Source: Ignavibacteriales bacterium
Lineage (GTDB): Bacteria; Bacteroidota; Ignavibacteria; Ignavibacteriales; Ignavibacteriaceae
Length of the DNA: 64,000 nt
Direction of reading: 5' to 3'
NCBI GenBank assembly: GCA_015709675.1
Contig: CP054182.1
Coordinates: 310,001 to 374,000, forward strand
The notes under the pieces were generated by a model. The model had not been told where the DNA came from. It searched no databases and saw nothing but the letters and a program-made list of their open reading frames with translations. Positions 18,060-26,619 of this stretch are shown in pieces (within the stretch, counting starts at the first letter, position 1; each line of letters opens with the position of its first letter). The translations under genes were made by a program, and so were the position numbers.

Positions 18060-18795
18060 AAGAACTCCTGTAAAAAAAGTTAAATGATTCCTCCGTGTTC
18101 TTTGCATTTGCCGGTTCCGCAAACGGGGTGTGGCAGATCCGGCGGTCGGGCTTGCTCCCGGCCGGGAAAGGATGAGTACTGAGAGTGCGGCCTATGCCGG
18201 AAGTCTCTCCCCCTTGTTATGCCCATTAAGAAACTGTGAAGAAATGCAGGAAAGGATAATATCAGCCAGCCGGATTCGCTTCCTCCGTTTTGCTGACGGC
18301 TCCGGTTTTCTGGCGATAGTCTGTTTTGCCGGTTTAATACTGCTGATGATTTCATTGCCTGTAGCACAATTTTTTAAAACTCTGTGTCAGAGGGGGCTAA
18401 TTAACTGAAAAAGCAGGGGCAGGCGTTAACACAAATCTTTCATTTTATACCACAAATCTTTCATTTTTTCAAAAAGTCATAATTTTCAGCCCGGAGACGT
18501 GCTAAAACATGTACTGGGAAGGTATCAGGAACGGAAAAATCTGAAAAAATGCGGGAACAGAATGATGATGAGAATATTCAGGCGAATGGTCTGAGACAAA
18601 GAGAAAATGAACTCCTGAGCGGCTGGATTCGGAGAGGTGTCTGATAAAAACACCCGCTCAGCAGGAATTATAAATCAGCGGGGTATCGTAAGGGGACTTT
18701 TAATGAGGAAGAACCATCATCAGCGGAGGCGAAGATGCCCTGTCCTTTCAGAACAGTACATCCTCGTCTCCGCGAAAATCGTCTTGGGAGATTAC
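18060..18795. other. 736-base spacer with a 17-base direct repeat and a 3' hairpin
   Basis: No convincing gene. The two open frames of about 92-95 codons (18130-18408 plus, 18080-18367 minus) lack ribosome sites and family features. CACAAATCTTTCATTTT occurs twice (18430-18446 and 18451-18467), 21 bases apart, the kind of spacing expected for two protein sites on one DNA face. A hairpin at 18723-18773 belongs to the gene on the right. Confidence 0.5.
18723..18773 (-). terminator. Long hairpin after the carboxypeptidase gene
   Basis: On the gene strand GCGGAGACGAGGATG pairs with CATCTTCGCCTCCGC (two G-U pairs), with an inner stem CTGTTC/GGACAG. It starts 23 bases after the stop at 18796 and has no clean U-run. 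Confidence 0.55.
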
Positions 18796-21486
18796 CTATT
18801 TGAGCAGCATTAACTTGCGGCTTTCACGGTAATTCCCTGCTTCAAGGCGGTAAATGTAAACACCGCTCGGAAGGTTCGATGCTTCAAACTGCACTTCATG
18901 GCGGCCTGCCTCACGGGTACCGCTTGCTAAAACCGCTACTTCGCTTCCCTGTGCATCAAAGACCCTGAGTGAAACATCTGACTTCTCAGGCAGCGCGAAT
19001 CTGATTGTTGTAACCGGATTAAACGGATTCGGATAATTCTGCCCGAGTGAAAACTCTGTAACAGCCCCTATCTCAGCTGTTTCGGGTCCGTATATACGCA
19101 TACTGCCGTCATAGTCATACTGCAGCAGACGGTAATAAACGGTTCCTTCAGGTGCGCTGTTGTCTGACCAGCGGTATTCGGTCAACTCAGTTGTGGTGCC
19201 TGCGCCGGCTTTCCAGCCGAGGGTTATCCATTCAGCTCCGTTCACCGAGCGCTGAACCTCAAAGCCCCGGTTATTGGTTTCCGAGGCGGTTATCCATCTC
19301 AGTTCTGCTGAGGTGCCTATGCCTGAAGCCGTGAACGATGTCAGTTCAACCGGAACTACTCCCCACGTATATATACCGATATCGTCAATATACCAGCCGT
19401 CCTGATTCAAACTGCCGTCTGTGCCAAGTTCAAAACGGAGTTTAATATTTTGTCCTGAATAGGAGCCGAGATCAATTTCTTCCTGAACCCATCCGCTCAT
19501 CGTACCTTCATAGACAGGCGCTCCGGCGGGGACCTGTTTCCCCTGTCCAGCCGCAGGTTTGGTATATCTTCCGGCAAGCGGAGTCCAGGTTGATCCGTTA
19601 TTGGTTGAGATTTTTACAAATCCGGCATCCCAGTCTGCTTCTATGAACCAGCGGGTCCAGAACGTCAGACGCGGATTCGGAAGTCCGGTCATTTCAATCG
19701 GATTGGTTGAGGTCATGGTCACCGTTGCATTGGATACATAGTTGCCGTCCTTGCTGTCGGCATAAGAGTTTGGTGAACTGTTATAGCTTTGCGTGGTTGC
19801 TTCCCATCTCGGTGTTGAAGGACTTGCCGCAATGGTCCACAGTGCCGCCGGATTATTGGTTGTATCAAAAAATGTATATACCGGCATACCGATTACGATG
19901 CGCACCGTATCGCTGCTCATCAGAACTCCCTGTGAATTGATTCTGATAACCAGTTTATGCTCAGAGCCGATTGCCGCATCCGGTGCAATGGTAAACGGCA
20001 GTGGTGCTGTGACCTGATAATCGCCTCTTGCGCTGATAGAGTCAATCTGCACGGTTCCGCTTCCGGTGGTTATCTGGGCAGATGCGCTGGCAAGGGAAAG
20101 ACTCAGATTATAGGCTGCAGAGAGTCCCTTGTTTTTTAACTGCACAAACATCTGCGCTGTTTCCCCCTGACCGAAATACTGCCGGTCGTAACTGACATTC
20201 TTCTTTGAAACATAGTCCCCCGCAACCCATGCGTAATAAAGATTTGGAAAAAGATTTTCCTGCACGTGAGGATATATACGTGACTGCGGCGGCCAGAATC
20301 CGTCTGATGTGGTTCCCACTTCCGGAGTCATCGCCAGTACTTTTCCTCTGGTGGTAAGATCGCCGTCATACATATAATCGTCACTGTTGCCGCGCGTTGA
20401 ATAGCCCACGGTCTGCATATCCGTTCCGGGGGAGTATCCGTTAAACTGCGTCATCTCTGCCGCATATTCACGGAAGATCATTGAGTCGGGGGTTTCGCGT
20501 GAAAGCGCCCCGTAAGGATAAATCAGCAGATTGCTGTAGGTATGATAGTTAAGCGCAACCCTGAATCTGCGGCTGTTCACCAGATCACGCATTGCCTGAG
20601 TTTCCGGTTCGGAAAATGGCGAAGGTCCCCGGTAGGTATCTGAAGATGGTGAAGTGCTTGAACCGCCGTTAGGAGCGTTCCAGTATGCCTGTGGTCCGTA
20701 ATTACGGTTAAGATCAATGCCAAATGAGCCGCCGTTATTCTTGCGGTTCTTGCGCCACATTCCGCCGCCGTTTGGGCTGGTGTTGCGGTTATATTCATAT
20801 CCGTCAGGATTAACAACAGGAATAAAATACAACTGGCGGTTATCCACCAGATATTTCACCGAAGGATTTGTCGCATAGTTTTCGAGAAGATAATACATAA
20901 AGTATATGACGGTCATCATTCCCCCCGGTTCGCGCGCGTGATGCATCGCGGTGTAAAGCGCTTCCGGCTCCGGTTCATCCATATCAGGATTGTCGGAGAT
21001 TTTAACCATATATATCGGACGGTTCTCAACGGTGGTGCCGACCTGCATCTTCGAAGTTATCAGGTTCGGATACTTCGCCTTCATACTGTCAAGCTGGGCC
21101 ATTGCTTCGGCAAAAGTATAGTATCCCGCAAGGCTGCCAAATCCAAATCCCTCAACGCCGTATTTTTCCTTACTCTCCTGTTTAAGCGCGGCAGTTTCCG
21201 TTTCGCTCATCCGGGGGAGTTTTTCAAAATACTCAGCCCAGTCATCTATCAGTACGTCCATCCGGTAACCGCGCCGGTTCAGCTCCTGGTAAGCATAGTC
21301 ATCCATAAAAATAACATAACTGCCGTCTTTTTCAACGATAGCATGTTCAACATCGGCGCCGAGCTCCTCCATTTCACGGAGCTGGGTCTGGGGGTTCGGC
21401 ACAAATACCTTCACCTGCTTAAAGACCTGGCTCTGGGCAGTAAAGGAAATCAACAATAAAAACAAGGCGGCTAAAAAGCGGCTCAT
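18796..21486 (-). CDS. T9SS cargo: M14-family zinc carboxypeptidase
   Basis: 896 residues with a signal peptide (about 1-19). The M14 domain (about 115-425) shows the zinc ligands His183 and Glu186 (MHHAREPGG) and His315 (LNYHTYS), the arginine/asparagine site in DLNRNYG and the catalytic Glu389 (MTPEVGT), so it should be active. Then follow a CARDB-like domain (about 430-520), a jelly-roll module rich in aromatic residues (about 560-710, KISTNNGSTWTPL, GWYIDDIG), an FN3-like VELTSFTASG module shared with the protein at 38342, and a T9SS domain with QNYPNPFNPVT. The length and modular tail are typical of secreted Bacteroidota/Ignavibacteriota carboxypeptidases. Confidence 0.94.
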   Translation of the reverse strand: MSRFLAALFLLLISFTAQSQVFKQVKVFVPNPQTQLREMEELGADVEHAIVEKDGSYVIFMDDYAYQELNRRGYRMDVLIDDWAEYFEKLPRMSETETAALKQESKEKYGVEGFGFGSLAGYYTFAEAMAQLDSMKAKYPNLITSKMQVGTTVENRPIYMVKISDNPDMDEPEPEALYTAMHHAREPGGMMTVIYFMYYLLENYATNPSVKYLVDNRQLYFIPVVNPDGYEYNRNTSPNGGGMWRKNRKNNGGSFGIDLNRNYGPQAYWNAPNGGSSTSPSSDTYRGPSPFSEPETQAMRDLVNSRRFRVALNYHTYSNLLIYPYGALSRETPDSMIFREYAAEMTQFNGYSPGTDMQTVGYSTRGNSDDYMYDGDLTTRGKVLAMTPEVGTTSDGFWPPQSRIYPHVQENLFPNLYYAWVAGDYVSKKNVSYDRQYFGQGETAQMFVQLKNKGLSAAYNLSLSLASASAQITTGSGTVQIDSISARGDYQVTAPLPFTIAPDAAIGSEHKLVIRINSQGVLMSSDTVRIVIGMPVYTFFDTTNNPAALWTIAASPSTPRWEATTQSYNSSPNSYADSKDGNYVSNATVTMTSTNPIEMTGLPNPRLTFWTRWFIEADWDAGFVKISTNNGSTWTPLAGRYTKPAAGQGKQVPAGAPVYEGTMSGWVQEEIDLGSYSGQNIKLRFELGTDGSLNQDGWYIDDIGIYTWGVVPVELTSFTASGIGTSAELRWITASETNNRGFEVQRSVNGAEWITLGWKAGAGTTTELTEYRWSDNSAPEGTVYYRLLQYDYDGSMRIYGPETAEIGAVTEFSLGQNYPNPFNPVTTIRFALPEKSDVSLRVFDAQGSEVAVLASGTREAGRHEVQFEASNLPSGVYIYRLEAGNYRESRKLMLLK

Positions 21487-21560
21487 GGGCAGTATTCCGG
21501 ATTAAATAAGAAGATAAACAGGTAAAATAGGGGAAATTCAGGAAAAAAGCAGGGGTAATC

Positions 21561-21611
21561 TGAGGCAGAGGAACTTTTTCCCTTCCGGGAGCACAGGTCT
21601 CCTCTGCCTCA
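21561..21611 (-). terminator. Perfect 12-bp hairpin after the glycosidase gene
   Basis: TGAGGCAGAGGA at 21561-21572 is exactly complementary to TCCTCTGCCTCA at 21600-21611, with a 27-base loop. It begins 8 bases after the stop at 21620; no U-tract follows directly. Confidence 0.55.
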
Positions 21612-21619
21612 CAAAACCG

Positions 21620-24064
21620 CTACCTGAGCAGACTCATCTTACGGCTGATGCTCATCCCGCCGTTCAGAGTGAGGGTATATATATAAACCCCGGAGGCAAA
21701 GCGTTTTCCGCTGAAACGCACGGTATGCCTTCCCTGATCGTAGAGTCCGTCCGCAAGTTTAACAATCTCCCTGCCGAGCGTATCGTGAACTTTGAGCAGT
21801 ACATGGCTTCTGTTCTTCAGTACGAATGAGATTTCCGTGTTCGGATTAAAGGGATTCGGATAATTCTGCAGCAGCTCGAATGAATCGGGTATTTCGTGCA
21901 AATCTTCAACCCCGGTGAAGGGAGGATACTTCGTGCGGATGTTGTCGGTATGCAGATATCCGGTATATATATTGCCCGGAACACCGGAACTTCCCATCAC
22001 AAGGGTTACCGCCTTAAGCCTGAGAGGATAAACAACTGATGCATTCTTCGGCAGCGTTGCCCGGATGGTTTCAAAGATATTCGGGTTTGAAAGAGTTTTA
22101 TGCCCCATCGTGCGGTATTTTGCTCCGTTCACATCCTCAAAGTCAAAGAAAATCCGGTGCGAAGGCCCGTCCCCCTTCACATCAATCAGAATAGAGTCGG
22201 GTACGCCGAATATCTCCCTGTCGGTTTTCAGATAAATATAATTATACATCCCCTGCACAAAGGTAAACCGGTAATCAAGCCGGAGCGAACTGCCTCCCGA
22301 TGAAGAAAGGGTATCAGCAAGTGAAATGGCTGTATATATTGAATCGTAATTATCACCCCCGACCGTCCAGCCGGCAAGTGACTCAACTGAATCAACCGAA
22401 TGATATCCCATCCCCACCTCAACCCGCACTGTGGCGGTATCAGCAAAGTTCTGGAAACGGGCAATAATCCTGGTTGTTCCGGGCGATAATCCCTTAAACT
22501 GTCCAACTCCGTCAATTTTCCCGACAAGAGTGTCAGTCGAGGTCCAGGTATAGTTCTGCTGCGGAATTACCTGCTCTACTGAATCGGTGTCAAACGCTTT
22601 GGCGGTGAATGCAAGCAGGCGGGTTACATCAGTGACCGCCATCTTCGGTACCACCTGGATATAGTTGAGTGCCTTTGAGATTATCAGCGCGCTGTCTTTT
22701 ATTCCGCCGTAGGAGACTATAAGGTAACCCGTGTCTGCCACTGCTCCCGCGGTATATATACCCCCCTGCGTTACCGTTCCGAGAGTCGGCTTGCTCAGGG
22801 TATACCCTATCGTGCCCGGAGGTATGGGAATGGGATTATAATATTCATCCGTAGCAGAAGCTGAAAAAGTAACACTGTTGCCCGCGAACACCTTTGCCAT
22901 CTTCGGGAAGATCTCGATGTGGCTCAGTGATCCTGAAGGTGCATCAGAGATTACCAGAAGAGCATTGGCAACAGAGCGTTCTCCTCCGGGATCAGACGGG
23001 GAGTTCATAATCTCACCGCGTACCACCATTGCAGTGGAACCTCCGCCATCCAGATTGATTCCCTGATGAACGCCATGCCTGATCATCAGATTTGCAAATT
23101 CAGTCAGATTCATCCCGGCGCTCAGTCCTACCTGTCTGCCGTCAACGGTGAAGAGAAAGAGAGTTGTGGTGTCTGCATTAAAACCAACACCGGTTCTTGG
23201 ATGGCGCGCTGTTACAAAAGGATCTCCAAGATTCAGGTTTGCAACTGCTCCGTCTTCAACAATCACCGGCCTGCCGCCAACCATTCCGATCAGATTTTTT
23301 ACGGAAGGCATCAGATTCATAATCAGCTTAACCGTATCTCCTTTAGCGGAACGCCCTGCAAGCAGTGCAGAAGTGGTTCCGGCTCCTGAAAGGACGATGT
23401 GATTTGACAAAGGATGACTTCCCCTGCCGGTGGCAACTGAATCAATCACGCATAGAACCGTGTCATTCATTCTCCAGCCGCCGATTGGGCGGAGCATCAC
23501 TTCAGTACCGTTTCCGTCAGTACCGGTTGTCACGCCATAGTAGGTATTGTAATAGTAAATCTTTCCGGTATCACGCGCCGTATTTATATCGCTGAAGTTT
23601 GAACTGCTGCCGTTTCTGAAAATTACCTTACCGCCGAAAACCGGTACCGTAATGCTCAGATTATTGTTATTGTTAAAACCAAAAGCAGGCCAGCCGTTCT
23701 CCCGTTTTGTCATCAGTCCGTTCCCCACATGTGTATTTACGGTAGCTCCGTTAGCTTCAAAAAAATCCGCATTAACGGCACCCACCACCCAGTGGCCTGA
23801 AAAATTACGCCGGGCAGCCATGGCGCTTGTAAGCTCCCGTCCGCCTGAAATCCGCTCAAGCGCTTTTACTGCTTCAAGCTTGATATATGGATTCGTGAGA
23901 TCAACTCTGAGGAGATCAATGCTCCAGGGAATAAGGGAATCAACCAGCTTCGTATAAGTTACGCCGGGACCCACCGTCCGGTGGACAATAGTATCCTGCT
24001 GATTCTGGGGAAAGAGTCCTGAGACCATCAGAACAAGAAGAAGAGGTATAGCCGAAAGTTTCAT
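21620..24064 (-). CDS. T9SS cargo: phosphodiester glycosidase (NAGPA/DUF2233) protein
   Basis: 814 residues with a signal peptide (about 1-19). The central domain (about 60-380) has NAGPA-family signatures: NADFFEANG, RHPRTGVGFN, LFLFTVDGRQ, GINLDGGGSTAMVVRGE and ERSVANALLV. Relatives remove N-acetylglucosamine from phosphodiester-linked sugars, as in the uncovering enzyme or bacterial envelope glycopolymers. A bacterial Ig-like region follows (about 390-570, including LSPGTTRIIARF), then a beta-sandwich and a T9SS domain with QNYPNPFNPNT. The likely role is cleavage of glycan phosphodiesters at the cell surface or in secreted material. Confidence 0.9.
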   Translation of the reverse strand: MKLSAIPLLLVLMVSGLFPQNQQDTIVHRTVGPGVTYTKLVDSLIPWSIDLLRVDLTNPYIKLEAVKALERISGGRELTSAMAARRNFSGHWVVGAVNADFFEANGATVNTHVGNGLMTKRENGWPAFGFNNNNNLSITVPVFGGKVIFRNGSSSNFSDINTARDTGKIYYYNTYYGVTTGTDGNGTEVMLRPIGGWRMNDTVLCVIDSVATGRGSHPLSNHIVLSGAGTTSALLAGRSAKGDTVKLIMNLMPSVKNLIGMVGGRPVIVEDGAVANLNLGDPFVTARHPRTGVGFNADTTTLFLFTVDGRQVGLSAGMNLTEFANLMIRHGVHQGINLDGGGSTAMVVRGEIMNSPSDPGGERSVANALLVISDAPSGSLSHIEIFPKMAKVFAGNSVTFSASATDEYYNPIPIPPGTIGYTLSKPTLGTVTQGGIYTAGAVADTGYLIVSYGGIKDSALIISKALNYIQVVPKMAVTDVTRLLAFTAKAFDTDSVEQVIPQQNYTWTSTDTLVGKIDGVGQFKGLSPGTTRIIARFQNFADTATVRVEVGMGYHSVDSVESLAGWTVGGDNYDSIYTAISLADTLSSSGGSSLRLDYRFTFVQGMYNYIYLKTDREIFGVPDSILIDVKGDGPSHRIFFDFEDVNGAKYRTMGHKTLSNPNIFETIRATLPKNASVVYPLRLKAVTLVMGSSGVPGNIYTGYLHTDNIRTKYPPFTGVEDLHEIPDSFELLQNYPNPFNPNTEISFVLKNRSHVLLKVHDTLGREIVKLADGLYDQGRHTVRFSGKRFASGVYIYTLTLNGGMSISRKMSLLR

Positions 24065-24102
24065 TTGTCAACCAAATTGAAGGAAATAGTAAACACAAAA
24101 AT

Positions 24103-24268
24103 AAGTATGAAATCTGAATTATGAAGTATGAAATCCGGATTATGAATTAAGCAGAGTTACATTTTCACGCGGCTATGCATTTGTTAAGCCCGTGAAAAGT
24201 CTCGCCTGATTTCGAATTTAAACACTGAAATCATTACTAATTACTGACTGCTCATTACCAATTAGTTA
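24103..24268. repeat. AT-rich intergenic repeats (ATGAATTATGAAG and TAGTAATGAG types)
   Basis: Imperfect tandem units of the type tatgaattatgaag occupy 24103-24150; a second type (attactaattactgactgctc...) occupies 24231-24268 and contains the stop codon of the gene ending at 24262. Both families recur elsewhere in the window. Confidence 0.8.
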
Positions 24269-26403
24269 CTGAGCCGGTAATTAACCTTTAAGACTATCTG
24301 TTTTTGTTCAACAGAGGGGGAAGGCGTCATGGTCGTGGCAACATCATTCACCACGATATATATATACGAAAGGGGCTTAAACTCAAAGGACGCCCGTATG
24401 TTAAATGCCGCTGTTTTTGTTAATGAGTTATACTGATAAAACAAATTCAGATGAGCACGCGGGTTCATTGAAATCCTCAGCTCAGGGGCAATAACGGAAA
24501 CATCCTTGTTTTCCCTCAGAGCTCCCAGTTCCTTAAACTGATAATAGTCCCAATTCGACGCAACCACCAGATGCGGCACCGGATTATATCTGAACTTCAC
24601 GTTATAATGCCTCAGGGTTCCGTTATAAAATGCACCGTCATCATACTGAACACTTGCTCCTATAAAATACGACTGATCCGAAGTCAGTTTAAGGGCGTAC
24701 CGGAAATATTCATATTCCCCCTCGTTTATAATGATGTTGCTTAACCGGAAGCTTCTCTGTGCCCTCTGCACATTATAGTTTATGTATGACTCAAACAGCG
24801 TGTTATCCTGAAGCCGCACCGTTAACGGCACAAGCGATATATACCCCTCGCTCAGTTTTCCGCTTCCCGCCTCATAATAAAACTGCGCGAAGCCCCCCGG
24901 TTCGAATGACCGTATATACCCCGGCTTCCATCCGGGGCGGAGGTTAAAGAATGCATAGGGATACGCCATCATCATATTGCTGCCTATCTGGTAACCTGCT
25001 TCAGCAAGATAATTGGCTGAAATAAGATTGGTAACAAGCCCGAGCGCCCCCCATGACGCGGTATTGGCAATTGAGTGATAAAGAGCAAAGCCGTCTCCCT
25101 TCCCGTGCCAGGTTTTTGATCCGGAAAGAGTAAACTCCGTGGAGAGCGTTTTCCCGATGCGAAAAAATCCGTCCGCTGAAAGCGTTGCGTTGGTTTTTCC
25201 CTGCGGAGCCGCGGCGGATGCCTCATCACTTCTCACCGTCATCAGCGCTCCGAGTGTTGACCGGTTTCCGGTGAACTCTTTCAGGCGAAGCACTCCGAAG
25301 TGGGAGCCGGGCTGTAAGGCTGATGCCTCCTGATGTATATACAGCGCTCCTATATTCCTGTCCGTTGATTTACTCACATACCGGGCTCCTCCCGTTACCG
25401 GTACCGGATTCCCGGTTGCGTCAAGCCCAATTCTCCTGCTGAAAAAAGGATAAAACGAATTGCTCCATCCTGTTGTGAACAGTCTTTCGTTCTCCAGAAA
25501 AAATCCCCGCTTCTCAGGAAAGAACAGCGAAAACCTGGTAAGATTAATCACCTGATTATCCACTTCCGCCTGAGCAAAATCGGTATTATAGGTAAGATCA
25601 AGCACTGAGAACGGATTAATTGCCCACTTCACATCAACTCCCGCCTCGGCGGTATAGCCCTTAATATCAGAGTAACGGTTATCGGATGCCAGTATATATG
25701 GCTGAATATCAACATTCAGCGGAGCCGGAGGCGGCTGTATGCCGGTGAGTTTGCCCGCGTAATCCATCCGGTAGCCGGAAAATGCACGCGGATAAAGCGA
25801 CCACGCGGTGAACTGGTTTATCCTTCTGATTGATCTGGTGAAATTGATTCCCCATTCTTCTTTTTCCGATGGATAGCGGAGCGATTTCCAGGGGATGATA
25901 ATTTCTGCGTTCCAGCTTGAATCGTTAATTGACGTCCGCGCATCCCATACAGCATTCCAGTTCCTTTCAAACAGCAGGTCCTCAAATACCCGTATATCAC
26001 GCAGCGCGCCGTATGGATTTAACTGAAAGGAAAGAGATGTTTTTTCATCAAGAAAGGTATCAAAATTGATTCCGAAGAAGTCAGTTTCAAAGAATTCAAA
26101 ATCCCGCCTGAATCCCTGAGTGCGTATTCCTTTTCCCCCGGGTTCATCATAACAGACCGCGCCAATATATATTGCCTCATCATCAAAAAACACGCGGACA
26201 TCGGTCTGAAACGCGGGGGGCGCTCCCTGCTGCGGATCTATCTGAAAAAATTCCCCCGCCCCCGGGGTCATTTTCCATACTTCCTCATTCAGAATACCGT
26301 CTAATACTATTTGTGCCGTCTGCCGCAAAACATGATAACTGCGTTTCTCTTTCGGCGGCGGAAAAACCTCACTATTCTGCGCAAAAAAAGCCGAGGCAGT
26401 CAT
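24262..26403 (-). CDS. DUF5916-type outer-membrane protein with CBM9-like N-terminus
   Basis: 713 residues from the only ATG. The N-terminal part (about 25-215) resembles a CBM9-like domain (LDGILNEEVWKM, DVRVFFDDEAIYIG), followed by a long region of alternating strands typical of an outer-membrane barrel (FSLFFPEKRGFFLENERLF, DNQVINLTRFSLF). The ATG start leaves a hydrophobic stub with no basic residues. The frame continues upstream to an in-frame TAA at 26458 and would encode a full signal peptide beginning at one of two ATC codons (26439 or 26436) placed after GGAG. A non-ATG start or a sequence error is likely. The stop lies in an AT-rich repeat. Confidence 0.86.
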   Translation of the reverse strand: MTASAFFAQNSEVFPPPKEKRSYHVLRQTAQIVLDGILNEEVWKMTPGAGEFFQIDPQQGAPPAFQTDVRVFFDDEAIYIGAVCYDEPGGKGIRTQGFRRDFEFFETDFFGINFDTFLDEKTSLSFQLNPYGALRDIRVFEDLLFERNWNAVWDARTSINDSSWNAEIIIPWKSLRYPSEKEEWGINFTRSIRRINQFTAWSLYPRAFSGYRMDYAGKLTGIQPPPAPLNVDIQPYILASDNRYSDIKGYTAEAGVDVKWAINPFSVLDLTYNTDFAQAEVDNQVINLTRFSLFFPEKRGFFLENERLFTTGWSNSFYPFFSRRIGLDATGNPVPVTGGARYVSKSTDRNIGALYIHQEASALQPGSHFGVLRLKEFTGNRSTLGALMTVRSDEASAAAPQGKTNATLSADGFFRIGKTLSTEFTLSGSKTWHGKGDGFALYHSIANTASWGALGLVTNLISANYLAEAGYQIGSNMMMAYPYAFFNLRPGWKPGYIRSFEPGGFAQFYYEAGSGKLSEGYISLVPLTVRLQDNTLFESYINYNVQRAQRSFRLSNIIINEGEYEYFRYALKLTSDQSYFIGASVQYDDGAFYNGTLRHYNVKFRYNPVPHLVVASNWDYYQFKELGALRENKDVSVIAPELRISMNPRAHLNLFYQYNSLTKTAAFNIRASFEFKPLSYIYIVVNDVATTMTPSPSVEQKQIVLKVNYRLSN

Positions 26404-26619
26404 GAGGAAAACTGCTATGTGAAATACTTTAAGGATGATCTCTCCGGGTTTACCAGTTTAAAATTTACCCTTATCCATGAACAACCCTTGCAAATATTGC
26501 AGGAAATTATGAAATAACCAAATGTGCAGTACGTGTAAAATCGTGAAATTCGCCCCGTTCTTCCGTATCTTAGGGGTTGAAATTTTCAGATATTCTTAAC
26601 CAAGAGCAATGTAATTACT

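Noticed and set aside
18130-18408. Plus-strand open frame of 92 codons with a hydrophobic C-terminus in a long spacer
   Set aside because: No ribosome site, irregular composition and an opposite-strand frame of equal length; support is too weak to call a gene.
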